A stretch of DNA of 36,577 nt, taken from NCBI GenBank assembly GCA_001915065.1, contig MNDT01000014.1:1-36577 (forward strand), written 5' to 3'. Origin of the DNA: an archaeon 13_2_20CM_2_53_6 (GTDB lineage Archaea; Thermoproteota; Bathyarchaeia; 40CM-2-53-6). This document shows positions 30,462-36,577 of the stretch, piece after piece. Below the pieces are notes generated by a model. It had not been told where the DNA came from. It did not search any database and saw nothing but the letters and a program-made list of their open reading frames with translations. Position 1 is the stretch's first letter, and each line of letters begins with the position of its first letter. The position numbers were made by a program, and so were the translations under genes.

Positions 30462-32132
30462 CTATTTCGTTGCGAATTCTTGTAGTCGCTTTTCGAAGAT
30501 CGTGCGTGCCGGGAAGCCCATGGAACAGGCGTAGGTGTTGAAGTCGAGGAGGTTCTTTCCGTTCCTTTTCGCCCTGTTCTGGATCTCCCGTATGCTCTCC
30601 CCAATTATCGCATATGTTGACGCGTATCCTGGTCCGTTGCCCTGATGGGCGGGAAACAGCTGATGATACACCGTGCTCTTTGCCAACCCGGTTTTCTTGT
30701 GTGCCCATTCGATGAAGTCTCTGAGAGATTGTTTTCCGGAGTTGATCCTTGCATCGCCGATGATTCTTAGGAATCGGATTATTCTCCACATCCAGGTGTA
30801 GAATTCGTACTCTTGCGCCCAGACGTCCAGCCCGCCCCGTTTCTCGAAGAACTGAACCAGCGCCTTCTCGTCGTTGTTCAGTTTCTTGCCTGTCTTCAGC
30901 TTGTCCATGACTTCTTGGAACTCGATTTCTCGATGGAACGAGATCCCTTCGGAGAGTGCCGCTAAGGGAGTGAACATTACATCCGTCAGAGTCGGTTTGG
31001 CACCGTATGCGGTTGCGGTGTTGGAAGCGTGGACACAGTGGCCGTACTCTTCGTGGACTAGCCCGTTCAGGAGTTCTCCTGGTACTGTGCTCGGGTCCCT
31101 TCTTGGGTCTGTCGTGATCATGAAAATCTCCTTTGGATTATTTGTGAAGCTGTCGTAGAAGAATGCGCCCGCGCTTGGAAACATGCCTGACAGGTAGAGG
31201 GGTGTCTCGATGACCTTGGTCTCGTACTTCGGGTTTATCCTGACAATGTCCTTGTTTACGACCCGTTCAGTCCGCTTGCGCAACTCTCCTAAGAATGGGA
31301 GTATCTCAGTCTGCTTGACAGATCTCTTCGCTGTTATCGCCTTGGAGACATCCTCGGCCTTGGCTGCGACGCCGTATTTTTTCGCGAGTCTCTCGGTTAT
31401 CCGCTTGAATCTGGGAAGCTCCCGCTCCAAGAACTTGAGCCCTTTCGCTTCCACCTCTTGGGGCGACTCAGGATAGTCCCAGAGTCGTCGGAGGGCTTGG
31501 GCGTAGATCTTCTCGCGTCCCAAGTCGGCGCCGTCTCGCTTGATTATCCTGTATACCTGGTCGAAGCCTTGGTTCTTGAATCCCTTGACTCGGAAGATGG
31601 ACGCATACTTCCTCGTCGCCTCTGCTAGATCCTCTAGCAGTTCCTTCAGTTGCTTGTCCGTCGTCTCTTTCTTGATCGTCTTGATTATCTCGAGGAGTCC
31701 ATCGCAACGGATCAGAGTCAATAGTCGAAGTCCAGAAGGCCACTTCTTCTGAGAGGTCTCTTCAGCGGCTGCTCGCATTGCCCTCACTGCGTTTCTAGTG
31801 AGAGCCTTGAGATGGCTTGGGACGACTCCTTCTTTTATCAGATAGCCGAAAAACGCGCTCAGGACCCCGTCAGGATATAGCTGCGGCTCCTGGAGGGCGT
31901 AGCCCGCTGCGAAAGAATCGATTACTTTCAGCTGCGCATTGTTCTCGGCTTTGAGTCGGAGTTCGTCGGCCTTCTTTGCCACCCTTTCGAGATTCTTCCT
32001 TGATGGGATGAATAACTTGCCAACGTATTCGTTCGCCCCCTGCAGATAGGCGGTGGAGGGGTCAGACTCCTTGACGAACTCGAAAATCTCTGCCTCTACA
32101 TCAGATGCGGGCTTGGGTAATGGCACTATCAT
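30462..32132 (-). CDS. Gluzincin-like metallopeptidase homologue (DUF885-like), unusual zinc motif
   Basis: A 556-residue helical protein that looks like a soluble metallopeptidase. A zinc-type motif reads His360-Glu-Glu-Tyr-Gly-His365-Cys-Val-His368, and a candidate third ligand is Glu395 in Leu-Ser-Glu-Gly. The C-terminal Gly-Pro-Gly-Tyr-Ala-Ser-Thr-Tyr and Ile-Arg-Glu-Ile resemble the end of DUF885/carboxypeptidase-like proteins. The motif has three residues between Glu and His, not the two of HExxH, so the fold or activity assignment is not certain. A TATA-like element (minus strand, near 32185-32178) precedes the ATG 32132. It is monocistronic and divergent from a small Ala-rich protein gene. 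Confidence 0.6.
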   Translation of the reverse strand: MIVPLPKPASDVEAEIFEFVKESDPSTAYLQGANEYVGKLFIPSRKNLERVAKKADELRLKAENNAQLKVIDSFAAGYALQEPQLYPDGVLSAFFGYLIKEGVVPSHLKALTRNAVRAMRAAAEETSQKKWPSGLRLLTLIRCDGLLEIIKTIKKETTDKQLKELLEDLAEATRKYASIFRVKGFKNQGFDQVYRIIKRDGADLGREKIYAQALRRLWDYPESPQEVEAKGLKFLERELPRFKRITERLAKKYGVAAKAEDVSKAITAKRSVKQTEILPFLGELRKRTERVVNKDIVRINPKYETKVIETPLYLSGMFPSAGAFFYDSFTNNPKEIFMITTDPRRDPSTVPGELLNGLVHEEYGHCVHASNTATAYGAKPTLTDVMFTPLAALSEGISFHREIEFQEVMDKLKTGKKLNNDEKALVQFFEKRGGLDVWAQEYEFYTWMWRIIRFLRIIGDARINSGKQSLRDFIEWAHKKTGLAKSTVYHQLFPAHQGNGPGYASTYAIIGESIREIQNRAKRNGKNLLDFNTYACSMGFPARTIFEKRLQEFATK

Positions 32133-32177
32133 TCAACCCCTGTATGTGTTTAGCAATCTCAACAGGACACTCGACTA

Positions 32178-32223
32178 CTTAATACTACCCGAAAAGCTCG
32201 AACTTGATTCCCATCTTAAATAT
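32178..32223. promoter_or_regulatory. Divergent promoters, metallopeptidase / Ala-rich protein
   Basis: CTTAATAC at 32178-32185 reads GTATTAAG on the minus strand, about 50 bases from the metallopeptidase ATG. CTTAAATAT at 32215-32223 is about 27-31 bases from the TTG start at 32250 on the plus strand, implying a leaderless transcript there. Confidence 0.45.
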
Positions 32224-32249
32224 GCTAGAAACGGTCGTGGGAATACACC

Positions 32250-32609
32250 TTGCCCAAGTCCTCTCGCTCAACAGCAATACGAAACTCCAAGAAGACTCTG
32301 TCGAAACGAGATCCACCAACGACGGACCAACGAGTGTCTTCCGAGGAGGCGATTAGGGCCGGTGAACAAATCGCGATGGCGGCGTTCGCCTCGGGGCTCA
32401 AGCTGGCGGCTGCTTTCGGGACGGTGGCTGCCAAGACTGCAGGACTCGCCTTGGCCTCATTGGCGTCGGGGGCAGACAAGTTCTCAGAGCTTGTGAAAGA
32501 GGAAGCCCTGAGATCCTATAATGGCCGAACTACAAGACTAACCGAATCTAGTTCGACTCCCCGTCGAGCAAGAAAAAGCAGGTCGCCCCGAAAGCTTGCT
32601 CAGTCCTAG
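32250..32609 (+). CDS. Small Ala-rich helical protein with basic ends, hypothetical
   Basis: A 119-residue protein without a recognised family. Both ends are strongly basic (Lys/Arg/Ser-rich in residues 1-25 and 95-118). Between them, residues 30-90 form a long Ala/Gly/Leu-rich helix with an amphipathic look, reminiscent of phasins or polymer- and membrane-surface-binding proteins. The TTG start lies at the predicted transcription start. The basic ends could bind nucleic acid. It stops four bases inside the convergent membrane protein gene. Real coding is likely but not proven. Confidence 0.55.
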   Translation: MPKSSRSTAIRNSKKTLSKRDPPTTDQRVSSEEAIRAGEQIAMAAFASGLKLAAAFGTVAAKTAGLALASLASGADKFSELVKEEALRSYNGRTTRLTESSSTPRRARKSRSPRKLAQS

Positions 32610-33394
32610 GGCTCATCAGGTCCCGCTGAACTCCGGACTCCTCTGGTAGCGACTGCCCTAGCAACTTCGAGCGATTCCTCGACTACGGAGGGTCTGAGGA
32701 GGCTCAGGAGCGTGGCACAGATTAGAGTAGCCCCAACCACCAGAATCGTCCGCTCGATCGGATAGGCTACAAAGATCACAGGCCAGAACTTGAGAGCGCC
32801 TTTGCCTAGAACAGTTGCGAAGAGCAACCCACCCGTCAAATGCTCTATCATTGTGCCGGTGAATGCGAGAACCGCGACAGGCCTAACAAGGGTGGCGTAG
32901 CGATGAGAACCTATCCTAAGGGTGAGATTCTTGGATAGAGGTGAGACCAGAACGATCAAGGCTGCGAGGTGCATCCAAAGGTATGGGATAGGAGGACTGA
33001 GTAATGCAGTTCCGACGAAGATGCTAGTGTAAGGGTTGATGAAGAAGAGTCCGATCATGACGAGAAACATTAGTGTCGCCTCTGTCCTTCTCCCCCGGAC
33101 CGCCAGGCTGACGAGCGTTACGTTGAGTGCGCCTGGAAGAAAATCTAGCCCGTAGAATCTTAACGGATTCCATGGGAATAGGGATGCGACAATTGTTCCG
33201 GTGAAGACTGCCACAATCCCGTAGGCTGGTTCAAGTAGGATTCCAATTATGGGCGCGATCATGCCTGCCGCGGTTATGCTTCCAGAGATTCCGATGAGGC
33301 TCGAGATAGGTATGGCTCTGAATACTGTGTAGATTGCGGCAAGCGAGGCGGTGAGGGTGAGCTTCCTCAGACCCGATCTCTGATTTGCTAGCAT
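32606..33394 (-). CDS. Integral membrane protein, ECF transporter S-component-like
   Basis: A 262-residue protein with about six or seven hydrophobic segments. The N-terminal arrangement (Leu-Thr-Leu-Thr-Ala-Ser-Leu-Ala-Ala-Ile-Tyr-Thr-Val, then Ile-Pro, a Gly-rich segment and Pro-Ile-Ile-Gly-Ile-Leu-Leu-x-Pro-x-Tyr-Gly) is like that of substrate-binding S components of energy-coupling-factor vitamin and metal transporters. No ATPase or T subunit is nearby, so it would have to use shared ones. It lies nine bases after larC in the same orientation, which suggests a linked role. Substrate is unknown; nickel or nicotinate would fit LarC but this is inference. Confidence 0.6.
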   Translation of the reverse strand: MLANQRSGLRKLTLTASLAAIYTVFRAIPISSLIGISGSITAAGMIAPIIGILLEPAYGIVAVFTGTIVASLFPWNPLRFYGLDFLPGALNVTLVSLAVRGRRTEATLMFLVMIGLFFINPYTSIFVGTALLSPPIPYLWMHLAALIVLVSPLSKNLTLRIGSHRYATLVRPVAVLAFTGTMIEHLTGGLLFATVLGKGALKFWPVIFVAYPIERTILVVGATLICATLLSLLRPSVVEESLEVARAVATRGVRSSAGPDEP

Positions 33395-33403
33395 CTCATG
33401 CCT

Positions 33404-34654
33404 CTAAGTTTGGGCGGGTTCGAGTCCTGGTTTGGCTATCTTCTGGATATCTCTGACACTCATGCCAGTTTGATCCGATATTCGTCTCAGGTCTTCGTAT
33501 TCCAACTTGCTTCCGACTATTCGACCCTTGTGATCTTCCGATAGTTTGACCCTTATTCGGTGATCATTACCTCCTACCTTCACGTTTATCTCAGTAATCC
33601 TCCTTGGGCTGATATGTCGAATAACAGGTAATTCTCGTACGCCGAGTGTACCAGTCTCAGCCATCAGAATGTCCGCCAGGGTCTCGGCATCTTCTTTTGC
33701 CGAAATCACCGAAATGACATGGCCCGGACGGTTCTTCTTCATATAGACTGGAGTTATGGTCACGTCCCGGGCGCCTGATGCCATGAGTTTTTCAACTGCT
33801 CGCCCTATGACCTCGCCGGATACATCGTCCAGGTTTGTCTCGAGTATCACAATCTCATCGTGGGAGTGAACCGCTTCCATGCTCTCTCCGATCGTAAGCC
33901 TTAGTGCGTTCGCGACCCCATCAAGGTTCCTTGCGCCAGCCCCATAGCCAATCATTTCAGGCTTGACAGAGGGGTATGACTCAGAGTATTTCGACACTAG
34001 GTTGACAGTTATCGCTGTTCCCGTCGGAGTGCTGAGTTCAAAGTTCGCCAGTCCACGCTCCATGGCAAAATGGTTCTTACGGAGAATCTCGGCCACGGCC
34101 GGCGGGGGATTCGGGTATGTCCGGTTTGAGAAATGTGTCGTCCCACCGCCGACGCTGATTGGCGAGCACCACCACTTTATGCCGGCCAACTTTAGAGATT
34201 CTACCAAGTACGCCACTCCTAGAACATCGACCAGAGTGTCGGCAGACCCCAGCTCCTGGAGCTCCACCTCACTAGCAGAGTGTCCGTGAACTTTCGATTC
34301 TGCATCCAAGAGAGTCTCGATTGTCGAGAGTGAAAATTTCGATCCCCACTCTGACAGCCCGAGCTTGTCGACACACTTCCTTGCTGAACTCAAGATCTGT
34401 ATTCCTTTCCGCTGCTCAACTCTCTTTTCCGATTCAATGGTGACGAGTTGGGCGCCAAGATCTCCTCTCTCTACTCTTCGAACTTTGACGCTTACATCTC
34501 CAGTGCCGGGAAGATTCTCTGCCACGACTCTGGCGACCTTTCTTAGACTCTCAGCTCTTCCGCCAAGGTCAAGAAGCGCTCCCAGATACTTATCCCCTGA
34601 TACGCCAGACGGACTGGCGTCAATGATTCCAAGTCGGTTGTCGTAGTCTTTCAT
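33404..34654 (-). CDS. larC: LarC-type nickel insertion protein (pincer cofactor synthesis)
   Basis: A 416-residue member of the LarC/DUF111 family, which inserts nickel into the pyridinium pincer nucleotide cofactor of lactate racemase-type enzymes. The N-terminal Gly-Val-Ser-Gly-Asp-Lys-Tyr-Leu-Gly-Ala-Leu-Leu-Asp-Leu-Gly is the family hallmark, and Glu-Thr-Asn-Leu-Asp-Asp-Val-Ser-Gly-Glu-Val is near residue 270. It is encoded as one unbroken frame, whereas some bacterial larC genes need a programmed frameshift. No larA, larB or larE is in the window. ATG 34654 follows a TATTAAT-type promoter element; the membrane protein gene follows by nine bases. Confidence 0.9.
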   Translation of the reverse strand: MKDYDNRLGIIDASPSGVSGDKYLGALLDLGGRAESLRKVARVVAENLPGTGDVSVKVRRVERGDLGAQLVTIESEKRVEQRKGIQILSSARKCVDKLGLSEWGSKFSLSTIETLLDAESKVHGHSASEVELQELGSADTLVDVLGVAYLVESLKLAGIKWWCSPISVGGGTTHFSNRTYPNPPPAVAEILRKNHFAMERGLANFELSTPTGTAITVNLVSKYSESYPSVKPEMIGYGAGARNLDGVANALRLTIGESMEAVHSHDEIVILETNLDDVSGEVIGRAVEKLMASGARDVTITPVYMKKNRPGHVISVISAKEDAETLADILMAETGTLGVRELPVIRHISPRRITEINVKVGGNDHRIRVKLSEDHKGRIVGSKLEYEDLRRISDQTGMSVRDIQKIAKPGLEPAQT

Positions 34655-34693
34655 GTATCAGGGTCCTACTGGACTGGATGGATGGAGCGAGAG

Positions 34694-34700
34694 TATTAAT
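34694..34700. promoter_or_regulatory. Shared AT-rich promoter element, larC / small Cys protein
   Basis: TATTAAT lies 35 bases from the ATG at 34732 on the plus strand and about 43 bases from the larC ATG on the minus strand. It reads ATTAATA on the other strand and no second TATA-like element is obvious in the 77-base gap. Confidence 0.45.
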
Positions 34701-34731
34701 CAAACTATTCGCAGAATCCTGCTCGTTGAGC

Positions 34732-35001
34732 ATGGAATCCTCTGGGGAGAATCTCTGCGTCTATGGCCTAGGCGAGTGCCCGGTGATGGTCATCATGGGC
34801 GATAAGATGAAGCAGTTGGAACAGCGCGGCAAAGTCATCCCCCAAGACCCCGGTGCTGCCGCTGTTAGCCAGATGATCCAGCCCCTGCTTCAGATGAATG
34901 CCAACATCTACGCCATGTTGCCCAGCTTCTGCCCAAACTGCCCCAAGAGAATAGTTGCAGTCGAAAGGGAACTGGCTCAGCTAAGAAAACCGTCAAAATA
35001 A
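34732..35001 (+). CDS. Small Cys-containing protein, hypothetical
   Basis: An 89-residue protein without a recognised family. Four Cys residues are visible: two early (Leu-Cys-Val-Tyr and Glu-Cys-Pro) and a late Cys-x2-Cys (Phe-Cys-Pro-Asn-Cys-Pro-Lys-Arg), which could bind one metal ion. The middle is Met-rich (Gln-Met-Ile-Gln, Leu-Gln-Met-Asn). An ATG at 34678 would add 18 residues, but it lies upstream of the AT-rich promoter element, so the ATG at 34732 is preferred. Function is unknown; the conserved-looking CPNC knuckle supports a real gene. Confidence 0.55.
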   Translation: MESSGENLCVYGLGECPVMVIMGDKMKQLEQRGKVIPQDPGAAAVSQMIQPLLQMNANIYAMLPSFCPNCPKRIVAVERELAQLRKPSK

Positions 35002-35316
35002 GGGCGCAGTTTGTTCGCCCTCCCGCTTGCCTGTCCAGCTCATGCATTCCACGGGACCAACTCACGATAGCAAACTAATGTCCAGCTCCAGAGTCCTCCT
35101 CCTTGATTTCTTCAATCACAGGACCGGATGCCAGCGACGATTTCACGCAGTCAACCGTCTGAAACGTCTTTATTGCACGCTGAGCTGGGAGGTAGACAAT
35201 TTATGGGAGTTGGGGGTTCGGGGACTTCGGCCTGGGATTTTCACTACTCTACGCAGTATGGGAACATGGTTCAATGAGGCATTCCACATTCAGGCTGAAG
35301 CCGGGGCTTGAGGTTC
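35002..35316 (+). other. Intergenic region upstream of TBP-2
   Basis: A 315-base stretch with no clear long gene. It has a TATA-like TCTTTATT at 35167-35174, a strong Shine-Dalgarno-like GGGAGGT at 35188-35194, and a 24-codon frame from ATG 35203 to TGA 35275-35277 that ends 40 bases before the tbp2 start. No palindromes comparable to those before tbp1 are seen. Confidence 0.4.
35203..35277 (+). CDS. Possible 24-residue leader peptide before TBP-2 (tentative)
   Basis: ATG 35203 lies eight bases after GGGAGGT, and the frame encodes 24 residues, Gly/Ser-rich at the start with several Tyr, Trp and His, before TGA. The strong ribosome-binding site is the only support. The TATA box at 35167 would place transcription start after the GGGAGGT, which argues against its use from that promoter. 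Confidence 0.2.
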   Translation: MGVGGSGTSAWDFHYSTQYGNMVQ

Positions 35317-35928
35317 TTGTCGGATAAGGGTAAGGCGTTCATCAATATCGAGAACGTTGTCGCTTCCGCGGCGCTGAACCAGCGGATAGACCTCAACGCG
35401 ATCGTCCGGATTTTTCCAGGAGTAGAGTACCGCCCAGAACAGTTCCCAGGTTTGGTCTACCGGTTGAAGAAGCCTAAGACCGCGACCTTGATCTTCAGCT
35501 CTGGAAAAATGGTCTGTACTGGCGCAAAGTCTGAACGCGAGGCCCGGAGGGCGGTGTTCAAGGTGGTTGACGAGCTGAAGAGAGATGGAATCGTCATCCT
35601 TGGAAGGCCAGAGATCATGATCCAGAACATTGTTGCGTCCTGCGGTTTAGGAGGCCACATCGACCTAGAGAAGGCGGTTTACGGTTTGAAGAAGACAATG
35701 TACGAACCTGAGCAGTTTCCCGGGCTCATTTACCGCATGGATGAGCCGAAAGTGGTGATTCTCGTGTTCGCCAGCGGCAAACTGGTCTGCACAGGCGCCA
35801 AGAAGGAGATCCAAGTGTACATCGCGGTGAAAAAACTCCAAGAGACGCTCGAAGCGAGAGGCCTGATCCTATACGAAGGCCAAGAGAAGCCGCGCTTGCC
35901 GTCACCGCCCACGAAGCCCTCTGACTAG
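35317..35928 (+). CDS. tbp: TATA-binding protein 2
   Basis: A second TBP, about 90% identical in the core to TBP-1 at 5936-6616. Both saddle repeats are complete, with the paired Pro-Glu-Gln-Phe-Pro-Gly-Leu and Cys-Thr-Gly-Ala motifs. It ends with a short Pro-rich tail (Pro-Ser-Pro-Pro-Thr-Lys-Pro-Ser-Asp) and lacks the Glu/Arg/Lys extension of TBP-1. I start at TTG 35317, which encodes Leu-Ser-Asp-Lys-Gly-Lys-Ala, the exact counterpart of the TBP-1 start; a TTG at 35308 would add three residues. It is monocistronic as far as visible. Two TBPs could serve different promoter sets. Confidence 0.94.
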   Translation: MSDKGKAFINIENVVASAALNQRIDLNAIVRIFPGVEYRPEQFPGLVYRLKKPKTATLIFSSGKMVCTGAKSEREARRAVFKVVDELKRDGIVILGRPEIMIQNIVASCGLGGHIDLEKAVYGLKKTMYEPEQFPGLIYRMDEPKVVILVFASGKLVCTGAKKEIQVYIAVKKLQETLEARGLILYEGQEKPRLPSPPTKPSD

Positions 35929-36133
35929 TACGCCACACCCGGCCCAGAGAGGACGTTTGATCTAGGGGACAGAGCTATCCCCAACTTGCATTTGATCCCA
36001 CGCCCGAGGGTTTGAACCTAGATAGGCAAATATCCAATGGCGGTTGTCTCTTGATGGGAGCAGCGTTCTTCTTCCGAGAAAGGGGCTGGGCTTAAGACAA
36101 GCGATTCTGTTCTGAGTAACCCGGGCTATTTTC

Positions 36134-36577
36134 TTAGACTTTTTCCCATTGGCAGAAGTCGCTTGGGGTCTCGAGTTTCCGGTTTATGCCAACCTCTGCG
36201 ATCGAGACTGAGTCTCGGGCCATCTGGCCTACGTCCCAAATGATCGACCGTAGTCCGACTGCGAGATTGACGTCTTTGACGCTCTTCATCACATCCGCCG
36301 TCAGGGACCGTTCCAAGATCTCGCAGGCTCCGACCCGTTCAATGCACTCGTTCGACTTTTTCAGATCACCTTTCATCAACGCGTTGAACGAGTCTTCAAT
36401 CAATGAGCGCACTTTGTCGCTCAACTCCAGCAGACCCTTGGTTATCTTTGTGTCAACGTTCTTGCCGTCGCCCTTCAGCTTCTGTGCCTCCAGTGCGACG
36501 TGGCTGGCCGAGTCGGCCATCTGTTCGAGGCTCTTGGCGATTACCCGGTTTCCGACCACGTGCATCGGACCCTCGAT
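36134..36577 (-). CDS. PhoU-domain protein, 5' end outside the window
   Basis: The visible 148 codons encode an all-helical PhoU-type domain, with repeating acidic/hydrophobic helices such as Ala-Lys-Ser-Leu-Glu-Gln-Met-Ala-Asp-Ser-Ala and Met-Ala-Arg-Asp-Ser-Val-Ser-Ile-Ala-Glu. PhoU proteins regulate phosphate uptake. The frame is open through the right edge of the window, so the Met at 36565 is probably internal; archaeal PhoU proteins often have an N-terminal AbrB-type or second PhoU domain. The stop is at 36134-36136, on the minus strand and convergent with tbp2. Confidence 0.82.
   Translation of the reverse strand: MEGPMHVVGNRVIAKSLEQMADSASHVALEAQKLKGDGKNVDTKITKGLLELSDKVRSLIEDSFNALMKGDLKKSNECIERVGACEILERSLTADVMKSVKDVNLAVGLRSIIWDVGQMARDSVSIAEVGINRKLETPSDFCQWEKV

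Noticed and set aside
30180-30485. 101-codon plus-strand frame upstream of parA2
   Set aside because: No family resemblance, no convincing promoter or ribosome-binding site, and it runs into the metallopeptidase gene end.

Overview
The window is archaeal chromosome, about 53% GC by eye and densely coded, with many TTG/GTG starts and several promoters whose TATA box lies about 27 bases upstream of the start codon (leaderless transcripts). Archaeal markers include two TATA-binding proteins, RNA polymerase subunit Rpo4, ribosomal proteins eL21 and eL40, DUF655, UPF0200, COG1325, an archaeal CCA-adding enzyme, TrmG10-type methyltransferase, an Lhr helicase, THEP1 NTPase and an archaeal Ser/Thr kinase. 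The gene mix fits an uncultured mesophilic TACK-type lineage (Bathyarchaeia or a relative). That placement is an inference; no rRNA or tRNA gene was found to test it.

Layout. 0-5 kb: an M16 peptidase pair (one active, one degenerate), a tRNA-binding OB protein, RlmE/FtsJ methyltransferase, THEP1 NTPase and an unusual RNase HII, all on +. 4.7-8.8 kb: a small membrane protein behind a palindrome/hairpin leader, then on the minus strand a gamma-carbonic anhydrase, TBP-1, two tandem signal peptidases and a PadR regulator. 8.8-14.3 kb: Lhr helicase and an ABC-2 exporter whose ATPase frame is broken near its end. 14.3-22.6 kb: an RNA-maturation and translation island with kinase, CCA enzyme, ThpR, UPF0200, COG1325, RNase Z, TrmG10, eL21, Rpo4, DUF655, KsgA and a 54-residue eL40. 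22.6-28.2 kb: SucCD, a small membrane protein, a NusA-like KH protein, geranylgeranyl reductase and a saccharopine-dehydrogenase-like protein. 28.2-30.5 kb: two convergent ParA ATPases with palindromic DNA around them and no ParB. 30.5-36.6 kb: a gluzincin-like metallopeptidase, a small Ala-rich protein, an ECF S-component-like membrane protein with LarC, a Cys-containing small protein, TBP-2 and a PhoU-domain protein cut by the window edge.

How the genes work together. The 15-22.6 kb stretch covers tRNA 3' processing (RNase Z), CCA addition, tRNA guanine methylation, RNA-end chemistry and ribosome biogenesis. The TBP-1/carbonic anhydrase, PadR/signal peptidase, LarC/membrane protein and SucCD groups look like transcription units. 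Points that stand out: a tandem duplication of the padR-3'-end/signal-peptidase unit that left a recognisable padR fossil; two nearly identical TBPs, one with a Glu/Arg/Lys repeat tail and a G-quadruplex-type coding strand; a 12-bp inverted repeat bracketing the parA1 promoter; and several enzymes with altered catalytic signatures (RNase HII, CCA enzyme, KsgA, metallopeptidase). No CRISPR array, insertion sequence or integrase was seen.
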